From positions 27,849,437-27,913,436 of the forward strand of contig CP141138.1 of assembly GCA_035236585.1 (NCBI GenBank): 64,000 nt of DNA, written 5' to 3'. The notes beneath the pieces are model-generated. The model was not told the origin of the DNA. It saw nothing but the letters and a program-made list of their open reading frames with translations, and made no database searches. This DNA comes from Warburgia ugandensis. Taxonomy: Eukaryota > Streptophyta > Magnoliopsida > Canellales > Canellaceae. Below are positions 41,201 to 54,496 of the stretch, piece after piece. The first letter of the stretch is position 1; each line of letters starts with the position of its first letter. The position numbers and the translations under genes are program-made.

Positions 41201-43793
41201 TGTAATAACCTCATTTTTTGTAAATTAATTGAGAAAATCAATTTAGTTTGAATTGTTAGAAATTCTGGGCTGGAATATTAGGTTATTGGAAATTATCTTT
41301 TTATATAGATTAAAACATGATTTAAAACTTATAAATTATGAATGTACTCAAAAAGCTGATCGAAATGACACTAAGTACATTCAATTCTGAGTTAAAATGA
41401 AAACTCCTAATTTTCTCCATTTTTATGAATAAAAGGGTAAAATAATAATATTTAAAATGTACTAAGAAATATGATTCCAACTCCATTTGAGTACACTCAA
41501 TTCTAAATTTGGGAGAATAAAATGAATTTTTTTCCATGAAAGGTCAAAATGGTCCTTTCACACCTCCGTGGGGCCCACAAGGGTCCTACAAATGAATCCA
41601 ATGGCGAAAAAACATGTAATGAGTGGTCAAACCACTACTAGTTGATAGGGGAATAGGGGTGTTAGTGGAGGATCCAATGTTAATTTAATATTCAAAAGAA
41701 TTAAAACATAATTATTAAAATTAATTATGAAAAATTCAAAAGCACTTTAAATACACACCCAAAAATCCTCCAAAAATGTTTATAAATTTTTTAATGAAAT
41801 TATCTTGCTTCCCCTAAAAAACCAGATCTAGATTCATTCCCAAATTTCCAAAACTCTCTCTTCTTTCACTTTCTCTCTCCTCTCTCTAAATTAGAACAAG
41901 AGACCTAAATTCAATTAGGCACTCTATTCCAGATCAAATCTCATAAATCCCACCATTTAGATTGTCCTATACTACCTTATCAACAAAACCCCAAAAGAAA
42001 TTTCAAGATCCAATGGTTCAATCAACGTGAAATCACAAAACAAGTCGTTCTTTGGCGATCTTATCATTAAGGGGATATTCTTTTAAATTGGGCTGAAAAA
42101 CCTACATTTTTTTCCAATCAAGTAGGTGGAAACTCTTTCTGCACTTATTTCATGTTAATTTATATAATTTTTATTTTTTAAAAATTAGTTATAGGTTAAA
42201 AATAATAAAAATCGAGTAAGGATAAGAACCCTTCAATTCTAGATAATGGAGGGCTTAGATAGAAAATTTGACCAATCCAATTGATCTAGAAGGGTCCAAA
42301 ACCCCTAGGGTAGAAATTTTATAAAATTTAATAAAGTCTTGAGCCATTTATTGACAAGGAATTGATTGGACAGTTCAAAAGAATTGTCCGATCTTCCTAA
42401 TAAGATTGGATCTTGGGACACCGTTGCGGGACGAGGCATGGAAATGCACCCTACGGGAGCATGTTAGTATAAATAGTTGTTAAATTTATATTGGATTTAT
42501 ACTTTAAAATTTATGCTTTATTTATTGTCAAATTTTATTAGTAGATTCAAATGTTAAGTAGTTGTTAAGATATATAGAGCATAAATCACAAAAAATGTAA
42601 ACTAATGGAATATAGAGATTCATGGATAATTAAAATGAGTGAATGACTTTGACTTAATATTAGCAAGGGCTATAGTTAGTTGGGAAATATAAGGGTTATG
42701 AAATCTTTGGCCCAAACTAGGAGAATAATAAAGCCCATGAATGACATTTTAAATATTCTTGGATTTAATTAAAATCAATTAGAAAGAGTACTTAGGGTTA
42801 AAATGCTCATAGGAACCTTACGAAAGGTTGAGCTAAGGTCACTCTTGTGAATGCTGAACATGGTGGTTAAGGAGGTTCTCTAATAGAGCCTCGCTCTTCT
42901 CCTACATTCCGTTGACATTTGTGAGGTTTAAACTCCTCCTTACATGAGGATTAAAGTAACCACTTTGTGTTCAACCATTCAGCTAGTAAGCCTTAGCCAA
43001 TTGGAAATAAGAGGAGTAGTCTTGACTTAGGAAGAAATAAGTTATCTTCAACTAGTAAGACATTAACTGGTTGAATAATAATAATAAGAGCATAAAAGAT
43101 TAGTAAATTATCTAACCCCAATAAAAATTGTAAGTAAGATAAGGATGATCAAACAAGATCCATAACATCTTGAATGATCAAGAACAATAAGAATCCTAAT
43201 GTAATATTTTATTATGTATCTATGTATGTATGTTGTAGACAAATCTAGATAGAGAATCAAAACCATTGATCAAATATGATTTAAGGAAGAGAACCAAGAT
43301 CATCCTCCTTGGGGATGATCAAACAACCGAACTTAAATTAAAGAAGAACTAGATGATAGAAAATCTAAGCCCTTGATCTTTATCAACAAGTATAAATTGT
43401 TGATCAAAGAATCTATGAAAGATCAAGATCAAAGAAAGGAATACACAAAGACTTAGACTAGAAAATACTTAGATCTGAAAGATTGGAAGATCATTCTAAC
43501 CATCAGATCTATTAATCAATTGGATAGACACTATTTGAGGAAGATAGATCACGATAGGACAAAAGATCTAGATCCTTTATATCAAAAGACAATATTAAAC
43601 AAACAATATAGATAGGATCAAAACTATAGGATTATTCAGATTGTATAAATATTGACAGTATGTATGGATTTACATATTACATACGTCAGTTAGAATCATG
43701 GAAGATCTAAAGAGATGGATCACTACTTGAAGGTAGGAGAATTTTACGAATGCATCTATATGTGATGTACATGTTGAATACATGATCTTATGT
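41201..43793 (+). mobile_element. long LTR fragment, same family as 55736-60669
   Basis: Starts TGTAATAACCTC inside the Del 3' LTR and is similar to the first part of the 4.93 kb LTR at 55736, but with shorter stretches between shared blocks (for example 42470-43140 against 58230-58870, and 43640-43793 against 59270-59400). Landmarks: GTGGGGCCCAC near 41568, donor-like CAAGTAGGTG at 42119, and a GATC-rich stretch at 43140-43640. Similarity ends near 43793, where Athila sequence begins. Confidence 0.7.
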
Positions 43794-43799
43794 CTAGAA

Positions 43800-45050
43800 A
43801 TGTTGAAGTCAATACCCCATCCTGCATAGCCTTACCTCCTACAAAGGCAGACCACTTCAAGTTGAAGTTAGGAGTCATCCAATTTCTCCCCACTTTTTAT
43901 GGTCAAGACCGAGAAGACCCCTACCTAGATATCAGGAGTACCTTGATATTTTCTCTACATTTTGGCATTGAAAATTTTTGGATGACTCTTTTAGGCTTAT
44001 GTTATTCTCATTCTCACTTAGGGATAAAACCAAATCATGGTTCAATTTCTTGGAGGTATGTTCCATAAATACATGGGTTCAATTATTTAGGATGTTTTTG
44101 AACAAATTCTTCCCCCATTCACAAACAAATGCCCTTCATCATGAAATTATCAATTTCTAACAAAGGGATGATGAACAATATTATGAATATTGGGGATGGT
44201 GGAATAATCTATTATAGAAATTCTATCATCATAGATTTGAGAAATGGCTATAGGTTCAATACTTCTATGAGGCATTGATACCTCAAAATAAAAAAATGGT
44301 AGACGTAGCGAGTGGAGGGGGCCTCATGTTAAAAGATGAGAGTGAGGCCTGAGAATTCTTTCAGTCACTAGCAGATAATTCTTAGGAATGGAATTATTCA
44401 AATAGAAGAGAGAGAAACAATCAGCCCACCAAGCTAGGGGGACCTATATGAGATAGGATTGCATATTGGTATACTCCATAAACTCAACTCTATACTAACA
44501 AGAATGGATATGTACGATGGTAGAGCATATAAGCTTGAAACTATGTTTCAATCCTTTATGGCTACCACATCCCTTAAACCTTAGCAAAAGGTTTGTGCTT
44601 TCTTTTCTAGCCCAACCCACATCACCACATCTTATCCATCAAATAGAGTGCTAAACGACTATCTTGTTGACCAAGTGAATACATTGAATGCATATCACCA
44701 ACCTAGCAATAACCCTTATTTTGAGACCTACAACCTTGGATGGGCTAAGCATCCTATCTTTTCTTGCTCAAAGAATAACTTCCAAGGGAAACCATCTATG
44801 TACCCCCCTCCCCAAAACTTTCATCCTAGATCCATAGTTCCTTAGCATCCACCTTGCTTCCAACAATCTCCACAGCTAAAGAAACCATCTTTAGAGGATA
44901 GGATTCAGATCATGTTTGAAAACCAAAATGAAGAAATAAAAAGGTCTTTACACCAATTCCAAAATATCAATTCTCAAGCTATAGCCAAGCTAGAGATGCA
45001 TGTTAGCCAATTACTAGCTGAACTTCAGAATAGAAGAAAGGGTTAGTTCC
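43800..45050 (+). pseudogene. Athila gag remnant
   Basis: Segments match the gag of Athila-type elements: DHFKLKLGVIQFLPTF and GQDREDPY (family 'HFELKPSVIQLLPSFHGLDREDPY'), then LRDKTKSWFN and FRMFLNKFFPHSQTNALHHE (family 'LKDKAKAWLN... FLSKFFPPAKTAKLRNE'). About 44280-44400 reads KKMVDVASGGGLM, matching the 'TIVDAAAGGALM' block. Gag would form the particle shell. Broken. Confidence 0.8.
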
Positions 45051-45429
45051 CTAGTCAATCCATCTCTAACCCTAGGGGTCAAGTTCTCAACATCAGAACC
45101 CTCATGAGCATGCCAAGTCTATACCACTCTTAGGAGTGATCATCACATTAGTTACAAAGTAGGGCATGTTAGGGAAATTGTAGAGGAAAAGGGGATAACC
45201 AAAACACAAGAGAAAGAGAAAGACAGAAAACCATTGTAAAATCTATAGTGGAGGCACCCTATGTGCCCAAAGCCCCATTTTTTTAGTTACTGAATAAGGC
45301 TAGGAAGGGAACAAACTTTAATGAGTTAATGGGTATGTTTAAACACGTTCAAATTATTATTCCATTGCTCAATGCAATCAAAGATATCCCTGCCTATGCC
45401 AAGTTCTTCTAAGAGCTCTACACTAGAAA

Positions 45430-46040
45430 AAGGATCCCACCAAGTTTAGAGACCCAGCATGTCCTACTATTTCCATGTTAAAGATAGGGCATTACTTGAC
45501 CTAGGGGTTAGTGTTAACTTGTTGCCATACTCTGTCTATGAGAAACTAAGATTCGGTGAGTTAAAACCAACTACTACCATGCAATAATTAGCTGATAGAT
45601 TTATCAAGATACCCCATGGCTTGGTTGAAGATGTGTTGATATAGGTGGACCAGTTTTATTACCCTATCGATTTTATTATATTGGACACCCAGCCTATATC
45701 TGATCATGGGTGACAGATTCTAGTCATTCTTGGACATCCATTCTTAGTGATATCCAATGACATTATTAACTGTAGGAATGGTGTAATGAAATTTTCGTTC
45801 AGCAACATGAAAGTTAAGCTAAATATCTTTAATGCCGATCAACAACATTTAAGACTTAATGATTCTTGTGATATGAATTTGATTGAGAATTTAATTAATG
45901 ACGTTCATCAACCATTGTTCATCTCTGACCCATTGGAGGCTTGTCTCATGCACTTTAATGGAGATTTTGATCTAAATAAGTCTATTGAGGAGGCGAACAA
46001 TCTTTTAAAGACTGCTCCAGTTATGGATACCTCCATGTGA
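45430..46040 (+). pseudogene. Athila protease zone remnant
   Basis: Near 45485-45520 the text reads ALLDLGVSVNLLPYS (family 'ALCDLGASVNLMPLS'), the aspartic-protease active-site block. Near 45725 is ILGHPFLVISNDIINCRNG (family 'ILGRPFLATA.ALIDV..G'), the protease end. The open stretch 45747-46040 continues into the pre-RT linker. Broken. Confidence 0.75.
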
Positions 46041-46529
46041 GGCCCTTATGTGGAGCCACTCCCTCCTTCAAAGTCTATCCCCATACCCTCTAGAGAGCAA
46101 CAACGTTCTCTGGCCCTAAAACCCTTCCTTGATTATCTCAAATATTCTTAGTTAAGACTAGATGAAACCTTACATGTGATAATAGCATCAAATCTAGACA
46201 AGGAATAAGAAGGAAAACTTCTTCATGTTCTTAAGGAACATAAGACTGCTCTAGGGTGGACCATAGTAGGCATAAAAGGGATTAGTCCAGTTGTATGAAT
46301 GCATAGGATGCCCTTGTAAGAAAATGCAAAACCTTCTAAGGGAATCCAAAGACGACTGCATACCCACATGAAGGACATCGTTAAAGATGAAGACCTAAAG
46401 CTTTTAGATGTTTGTGTCATATACCCTATGTCTGATAGCACTTCAGTCAGCTCTGTTCAGGTTGTACCTAAGAAATTTGGGGTCATTGTAGCCAAAATGA
46501 GGAAAATGAGATAGTACCCACTCGTATGA

Positions 46530-47250
46530 CTATTGGGTGGAGAGTCTGCATTGACTACCATATATTGAATATGGTCATGAGGAAAGATCACTTTCCTCTA
46601 CTCTTAATTGATCAAATGTTAGAGAGGTTGGCTGGACATAGCTATTACTATTTTCTGGATGGATATTTTGGTTACAACCAAATTCCTATAACACTTAAAG
46701 ATTAGGAGAAGACCACCTTCACCTGCCTTTTTGGAACTTTCACTTACCGATGTATACCTTTTTGGCTTTGTAATGCTCCTACTATAATTCAAAGATGTAT
46801 GTTGCTCATTTTCTCTGATGGAGTAGAAAGTTTTCTTGAGGTGTTTATGGATGACTTCTCAGTACTTGGATCATTATTTGATGAGTGCCTACACCACTTA
46901 AAGTTAGGTCTTGCAAGGTGTAAGGTGAAGAGTCTTGTTTTAAACTAGGAAAAGTATCATTTTATGGTACAAAGTATGATAGTTTTAGGACACATAATAT
47001 CACCCACTGGGATAGAAGTCGATAAGGTCAAAGTGGATTTAATAGCCAACCTTCCTCCACAAAGGATGGTGAAGGAAATTTTCTCCTTTCTAGGCCATGC
47101 TGGCTTTTACATATGATTCATCAAGGATTTCAGCAAAATTACCAAGCCCCTGTGTAATGTACTTGCAAAGGAGGCCTTTTTTTACTTTGATGAGGACTAT
47201 AAGAAAACATTTGAGTGACTCAAGGCTGAGTTGACATTTATACCCATTAT
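46530..47250 (+). pseudogene. Athila reverse transcriptase remnant
   Basis: Text such as WRVCIDYHILN, RKDHFPLLLIDQMLERLAGH, TTFTCLFGTFTYR and the catalytic loop VFMDDFSVLG (about 46838-46867) match Athila RT closely. LGHIISPTGIEVDKVK and FLGHAGFYI follow. This is the best-preserved domain in the fossil. Confidence 0.88.
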
Positions 47251-47269
47251 CTGACCACTAGATTAAAGC

Positions 47270-47690
47270 ACACCATTTGAGATAATATGTGATGCATTAG
47301 ATTATGCAATTGGAGCTATTTTGTGGCAATGCATTGATAAACTTCCCTATAAGACATGCTTAGTTAGTAAAACACTATTTAATGCACAACTCAATTATTC
47401 AACCATTAAGAAAGAGTTGTTAGCTATAGTGTTTGCTTTGAATAAGTTTAGATCTTACTTGTTTGGATCTAAAGTTATAGTGTTATCAGATCACGCGGCC
47501 TTAAAGTACCTCCTTTCAAAAAAGGATACAAAACCTAAGTTGATCCGTTGGATACTACTACTACAAGAGTTTGACTAAGAAGTTTGGGATAAGAAAGGTT
47601 CTAAAAATGTTATAGTAGACCATTTATCTAAATTGGTGGTAGGGTACACCAATGGTCACATGCCTATAACTGAATCCTTCCAAAATGAAT
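47270..47690 (+). pseudogene. Athila RNase H remnant
   Basis: An open stretch (47321-47578) reads [39 protein letters not shown] and [20 protein letters not shown]. This is the typical gypsy RNase H end ('NYATTEKELLAVVFALDKFR.YL.G.K..V.TDH.AL.YL..K.d.[15 protein letters not shown]'). Confidence 0.88.
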
Positions 47691-47829
47691 AGTTATTGCA
47701 TTTTCCTTGGTATGGTGATATAGTAAATTATCTTGTTAGAGGACAAATTCCTATTCACTGAACAAAATAGGATAAGAAAAGATTCTTGACCAAGGTTACA
47801 TATTTTACTTGGGACTACCCATACCTATT

Positions 47830-48896
47830 CAATTACTGTCCTAATCAGGTGATAAGGAGATGTGTACCCGACAGTGAGCATAGTAAAATCATCTCCTTTT
47901 ATCATGATCATGCATGTGGGGGCCATTTTAGCTCTAGAAAGACCACGATGAAGATTTTGTAGTGTAGTTTTTATTAGACAACCATATTATAGGATGCACA
48001 TGCTTACTGCACAGCATGTGTGAGATGTCAAAGATTAGGCAGTCTAGGAAGGAGACATATGGTGCCCTTAAACCCAATCCTTGTCGTAAAACCATTCAAT
48101 GTTTGGGGCTTAAATTTCATGGGACCCTTTCTTTATTATTTTGGGAATATTTACATCCTGGTGGGAGTGGACTACTTGTCAAAGTGGGTGGAGGTTATAC
48201 CCTACAAAACTAATGAACTCAAGTTGTGGTAAATTTCTTAAAAGAGAATATTTTTGCAAGGTTTGGTACACCAAGGGCCATAATAAGTGATGGGGGAAAA
48301 CACTTTTGTAATAAATTGTTTGAGAATTTAATGAAACAATATGCTGTCAACCATAGGATAGCTACCCCGTACCACCCTTAGACCAATGGCTAAGTAGAGG
48401 TATCCAATAGGGAGATCAAATGGATTTTAGAAAAGACAGTCAATCCAAGTATGAAAGATTGGTCTATGAGACTTAATGATGCTCTGTGGGCTTATCATAT
48501 AGCTTATAAAACTCTTATAAGAATATTACCCTATCGCTTGGTCTATGGTAAGGCCTACCACTTACTAGTAGAGTTAGAGCACAAGGCATATTAGGCTATC
48601 AAAAAGCTCAATTTCAATATAGATTTTGTTGGAACTCACCAAAAACATCAACTTAATGAGCTAGAAGAGTTAAGAAAAGATGCTTATGACTCTATACAAT
48701 CGCACAAAGATCAAATAAAGGTTACCCATGATCAACATATTTTAAGGAAATCCTTCACACCTATACAAAAGGTCTTACGTTATAACTCTATATTACGTCT
48801 CTTCCCAAGCAAACTCAGCTCTAGATGGACAGGACCTTACATAGTGCCCATAGTCTATCCTCATGGGGCCATCAAGATTAAGAAGGATGGATGGTG
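47830..48896 (+). pseudogene. Athila integrase remnant
   Basis: Zinc-finger side (CVRCQRLGSLGRRHMVPLN near 48020), core start FNVWGLNFMGPF (48091-48126), and VDYLSKWVEVIPYKTN (48167-48214). Then FGTPRAIISDGGKHFCNKLF and [12 protein letters not shown], and on the C-terminal side HQLNELEELRKDAYDS and SRWTGPYIV. The text meets a TGATAAG LTR at 48897. The same protein region lies inverted at 51060-51788 and 54497-54944. Confidence 0.87.
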
Positions 48897-49349
48897 TGAT
48901 AAGCATTTAATTTTTCATAAAAACCAATAATTAGTTGCCCATGTGCTACAACTTATAGGGGTAAATTAGGATTTTTAGACTAAAATTTGTAACACATGCA
49001 TTTTTTACTTAATGAAGAGAAAGGTTATTATTTTGTAGGTTTAGAAGCTAATTTAAGGTATTTATGTGATTAATCATATTTTTTAGGATTTAATTTGAAT
49101 TTTCATCTTTTATAGGAAGAGAGATGATCATCTAACGACTGAGATTGATCGAGATGAACATTGAAGATCAATATCAAAGGATCGAGTCAGAATCTAAGAA
49201 TCATCAATCCCACATGAAATTAAAGGAGAAGATCATCTTGTGGACTAGCAATGGATTTGATTAAAGGAGATAATGATGGCCAAAGTGGGCCCATGAAGCA
49301 AGCAACCATTCCCACCATCTTTGAATGGAAGCCCCTTAAGGAACCTTAG
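48897..49349 (+). mobile_element. TGATAAG-type LTR, first 0.45 kb only
   Basis: Starts TGATAAGCATTTAATTTTTC and is similar to 33597-34030 and 63809-64000. It ends at about 49349, where a 4.9 kb-type LTR end begins; the short text GCCACT is shared at the join. Confidence 0.75.
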
Positions 49350-50175
49350 CCACTGTGATATGGAGCAATTAGTTTTCCATGGCAATGTGCACATGGATTT
49401 GTGCATTAGGGATTGAGGGATATGTGCCTTGGTTTGATTATAGTTGATTTGAGCACACTAATTTTGACTGACATATTAGATTCTTTCTAGACATTGTAGA
49501 TTATTTGATATCACTAGTTTTTCTTTGTGGCTCTTTATTTTACATGTCATGATTTCTCATTTTCAAAAATTATGTACATATATATGTGTGTGTGTGTGGA
49601 GATACATACACCTATATGTATGCTGTTGTATGCCCTATTTTAGGCATTCTGGCTTGTATTAAATTTTCACCCTACTGTAAGATGTTGTTTTTGCTCACCC
49701 CCTACAACCAAAATTTAGGTGAGACACTAGGTAGCTTGAGCATGAGAGACACTGGGAAGGCGAAAGTACCTGTATCAGTTTAGATGTGAGGAGAATATGC
49801 TTTTAGAGTAGTTTCTTTCTATAGGATCCATGTATAGGATTTCATTTTTGGTATTGTATATAACTTAAAATTCTGTTGACACATTGGATGACTGTAATAT
49901 GGATTGTTCTAGTTATTCGAATGGTTTGTGTGACTTTACCTATGATAGTATGGGTGATCCTATGGCATGTATCTTTAACCATTCTTTTGTTAGAAGACTA
50001 TCATTTTACATGTATGTGGAGGTTTTACCGTAACTCCCAAAAAAAAGTTAATGAAATTCTCAAAATTGCTTATACATATTTATATTATTATTTTGATAAT
50101 ATTTTCTAAAATATGGAAATTTTCACGCCTTTCCAACTTAAAATAAGTAAAGGCTTGAAAAACTGGGATGCTACA
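49350..50175 (+). mobile_element. 3' end of the 17379-type LTR (second block)
   Basis: Similar to 21418-22249, including GATATGGAGC, the TG repeat (49584-49597) and the end GGGATGCTACA. It is followed by TTTAGATAATTCTTTG, the same flank as at 22250. Confidence 0.8.
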
Positions 50176-51793
50176 TTTAGATAATTCTTTGTATTTCTTT
50201 AAAGAAAATCTCTTTGTAGATACTTTAGTGTTTGTGACTTCTTAGACTTTTGTCATTTTTGAACCTTTTCTTCCATCTCTACTCATTTTTTGAATAATAG
50301 ATAATGGATATTTAACTAAGTTTTTGGGTTGTGGTAGATAAGTTTTGAAAATAAAAGGCTTACCAAGAGGCTCAGAGGATCTAACTAGTGGTATAATATA
50401 CTAGGTAGGTTTTAAGTCTCTAGGCTAAAGAAAAGATGACCTATATCATTTCCTAAAGTCAATTAAATTCAGTAAATGTTTAGGAAAGCTAGTACTCCCA
50501 TTGGTGATTCTTGACAATTGACCAAAACAAAGATATTGGGATCTTTCAAATTTAATGTTTGTTGAAGAAAAATATGGAAATATAAAACCATAAAACAATG
50601 AGTCTCTAATACTCACTAGGTCTCCACAAATTTTTCTCAGCGTCTTTAAGTCACAACTATCAATCTATTTTGACTATGAACTTTGCATAAGTGTGTTTTG
50701 AGATTTAACTTCATAAATACTTTAGAATAGGAATAAAATTCTGAATTAATCATATGTATGTCTATTAATAAGTTAAAGTAGGAGAAATACTAAGATTCAA
50801 AAAATCTGATTCTCATCACAGTAAAGGAACTTGATCTTAAACCATGAAAACTCAAAAGAAAAAATTTGAAGTACCAAGAAAAACTCAAAAATTCTGGTTG
50901 CCTTCTAACTTGAACTAAACATTATCCCCAATGTTCTGAAACATAGGACTCCTACATGCTGACTATGTAATGTAGAAAATGAGACTATTAATATGCTAGG
51001 TTGCCTCCCATTGAGCTCTCAGTTAATGTCTTTAACCAAACAAGCAGTGTTAGCATAATGATGAATGCATGCTAGTGTCATGATGAATATAGATGTCATG
51101 GATCATGCAATGGTGGGTCATGATAAGCAAGATCCTCTAGCAGAATTTTCTCTATTTTAGGATTGACCAATTCTAGAAAGGGTTTTAACCTTTGACCATT
51201 CACTTTGAAAATCTTCCATTCCTTTTCATTCTCAACTACTCCATGAGGATAGATCGTGCAAACAATGTAGGGTTCAGTTCATCGAGAACAAAGCTTGCAA
51301 GGAAAGAGATGCATCCTAAAGTTATACAAAAGGACCTTTTGTCCAAGTGAGAAGGATTTATGCAAAATGTGCTTATCATGATGAGCTTTCATTTAGTCCT
51401 TGTATATCCTAGTAGTCTCATATGCACCTTTACTAAGTTTGTCTAACTCATTGAATTGGAGCTTTTTGTGGTTTCCAACACTATCTTAGTCAAAATTGAG
51501 TTTTTTAATTGCCAAATATGCTTATGCTCAAGTATAATTGAAAAAATATAGGCCTTTCCATAGACTAGACGGTAGGATGACATGCCTATAGGAATTTTGA
51601 ATGCAATATAGTAAGCATATAATGTTAAGTCTCAATGACCAATCTTTTTGATAAGGATTAACTATCTTTTCCAAGATCTGCTTAATTTCCATATTGGATA
51701 CTTCCACTTGTCCATTAGTTTAGGGATGGTATGGGGCATCAATTTCACAGTTTAAACCATATTCCTCCATTAAATTTCCAAACACTCTATTAT

Positions 51794-54496
51794 TGTAATG
51801 ACCCCAATTTTTGTAATATTAAAATCCCATGAAAAGTTCAATTTTAAAGATAAGGGTATTTTGGTCATTTCACTAGTTTCCTTGACTAAACCCAGGAATT
51901 TGGTCCTCAAAATGGTTCCATTAGATGTGTCTCAGAAAAAAGAATCCAACGAGACCAAAATCACCCAAAACAGAGTTAAAATGAGCAAGTTATGGCCCTT
52001 TGAAGTTCAGGGGCAAAACTGTAATTTTACAAAAACGGGTTTAGCAGCAAAACACAGAGGCCCGTTTTGATACGGGCACCCTTCATCTTCAACCTCCTAG
52101 AGGCTTCTGGAATAGCGGTGTTTCAAGGAGAAATCACCACCATTCTGGAGGTTTCTCCACCGCCATTCAAAGGCGGTTAGAACCCCTCCAGAACCCTCTT
52201 TAAAAGCCCTATAAATAGAGCTCTTGGGTGCCTCTAATGGCAGCCCAAAACCTTGGAGAAAACCCATCATGGAGCAGTGACCTAGAGGGAAAAATGAGGA
52301 GAAAAACCCAGCAATGAGCTAGGTACGTCCGAAGATCGCTCAAAACCCATCTCCCCCATAGTTCTAAGATCAATTTCCCTAAGTTTTTGCATGAAAAACC
52401 ATGCAAAACGGAGCCCGGGAGAGCCACCAAGGACCCAGGGACGTCCCCTGGGCTGCACTGGTTCGACAGGGTCAAACCAGGGTGTCCTGAGGATACCCCG
52501 GTCCCCCAGTCGACGCAGACGTTCCAGTCGGAATGTGACGCGTCGAATGCATCTGAAGAAAACCAACGGGCGCGTCTGGGGACGCGCCCGCTAAAGAGGA
52601 AGACGGGCTGAGGAGTGCAGCGCGTCTGCAGATGTGCCCGCTGAGGTAGATGCCGCAGATGCACAGCGCACTAGCAGAGGCGTCGTTTTTGGTTGTTAAG
52701 GAAGCCAGGGCGCATGACGCTGACGCGCAACGCCCTAGCATTCCGTCTTTTAATTCTTAAGGGTCTTATGAACGTGCGACACTAAAACGCTTATAACTTA
52801 AGATCTAGAGCTCCGATTGAGGCACCGCAAAAGGCGTTGTGTCCATGTTGATGACACGGACACATCCAAACCATAAAATCCCTGATCAAGGCCCAATCAA
52901 AAGAGGGCATGACCCTTAGAATAGGATAGTGGTGCGTGGCCACTAGAACTTTGCAAAACTAAGGATACCAAGGCCCAATTAGGACCTTGGGACACCCATA
53001 GGCATAGGGATGGACCCCTAATGCCTAAGTAATAAGACCCAACTAATCTAAAACCCATAAAAGATGGGTCAAACTAACCTTGAGTCCCCAAACCATGTTC
53101 AGGAGTGTATGAGGACAAATGGGTTAGCGTGACCTAGCCAGGTAGGTGCTCTATCACTATTAGATTCTTTTAAAAGAACTATTGTTATTTTGAGAACATA
53201 TGTTTTAAATATATGACTTGATTTGCATGAATTAATTCAGCATGCATGATAAATGCTTTGTACATAGCCATATTTTGAAATGATTGCATATATATTATGC
53301 ACATATATGTGTTGCAAACAAGTGCATACATTGCATGATTTAAGTACTTGCAAAGATTGCATGTCCTTGAGGGTTGCCAAAAGACGCTGGAGTGCCGAGG
53401 GCCAGGCAGTTGTGAGGGACCCAAAGAGGACAAGTTTTAACAAGAGGTTTTAGCTTCTTTAATCTTATGTGATTTGGGCAAGTAAGCCCGTGGGTGCTAT
53501 ACCGAGGGGTCTGGGTTGGCCACCCAGCCTCTACCACTAATAGGTGGATGGGTACCATGCCTAAAAAGAGGCAAGTCCCTACGTCGACTGCATGTGGTAG
53601 AGGGGGCTACCACTGGTGTCACGGCACTGGGTCGACGTGTCATAGGCCCTGTGGAGGCTATGACCAAGTGTCCTCAAGTACCCGGGGACCACACGGCGAG
53701 GAGGTCGTGGGCATAGTGGACCCTATGGTTTGATGAGTTATGTGCATTTCATATAGCATGATATGAGGTTGGTCGACCATACCATACTAGAGATCCATGA
53801 GTTGGACTCCATGAAGCATCTATTGCATATCATGATGTCATCATATATATAAATATATATATGATACTTTCAATTTTGGATTATGTGATCTTTTAAGTCA
53901 TGAGTATTTCAGTTTATTATGGATTCTTATACTAATATTGAACTCGAGTATTCAAACATACGCATATTTTGAATGAGCATATGATTTTAAAACATCTCAT
54001 GTATTTATAAAACTAGTAGTGATAGGCTTCTACTGAGTATATTATATACTCACCCAATCCTTAACATTTTTCAGACATCAGTAAGCACTTAAGGACAGGA
54101 TACGTCCGTATATATCATGGTTCAGGACAGCTCCACTCACGAAAAGAGGACATCTATGTTAGTGCTATGAGCAAGTGAATCCAAAAGGAAACAAATATAC
54201 ATGTAAGTAAACTCTCAACCCTTTGGACATGTGTTTGTACTTAGTTACAGTTGGGCTATGCGTTGTGACTGGAAAGACCTGGGGAAAAACATTTATGATT
54301 TCTGAAGTTTTTCAAAAACTACCTTAGTTGTTGTGAAAGCAAATGACACTCGGAGTTTTCAAAATGAGTTTAAAAACAAAAGATTTTCCGCTGCATTGCA
54401 TGGTTTTTATGAAATGGTTTTCAAATAGGGATGCATCCCGCCTTAGGAAATTAGACATTGCATTTAAAAATGCATGAGAAAACCCGGGTCGTCACA
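51794..54496 (+). mobile_element. solo LTR, 2.70 kb, with perfect 5-bp target duplication
   Basis: Starts TGTAATGACCCC and ends CGGGTCGTCACA, flanked by ATTAT at 51789-51793 and 54497-54501. The first block (23880-23900) is continuous at this place, so the target is proven inside the window. It has CTATAAATAG (52209-52218), a GC-rich palindromic zone (52400-52740), CAGGTAGGTG (53139-53148), and a stem-rich module (53527-53650). No coding region or primer site. It is similar to 24503-26888 and absent from the first block, so it is younger than the duplication. Confidence 0.92.
52209..52218 (+). promoter_or_regulatory. TATA box of the solo LTR
   Basis: CTATAAATAG, about 415 bp from the LTR start, conserved at 24920-24929. 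It is preceded by the inverted repeat GCCCGT/ACGGGC at 52060-52077. Confidence 0.6.

Larger units (their letters stand above)
43794..48896 (+). mobile_element. Athila-type Ty3/gypsy internal region (gag to integrase), fossil
   Basis: Plus-strand coding fossil in the normal gypsy order: gag (43800-45050), protease zone (about 45430-46040), RT (46530-47250), RNase H (47270-47690) and integrase (47830-48896). Motif text is closest to plant Athila/Tat-lineage elements. No LTR of its own is recognised at either side: the left edge meets a different LTR and the right edge meets a TGATAAG-type LTR within integrase. Broken by many changes and old. Confidence 0.85.
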
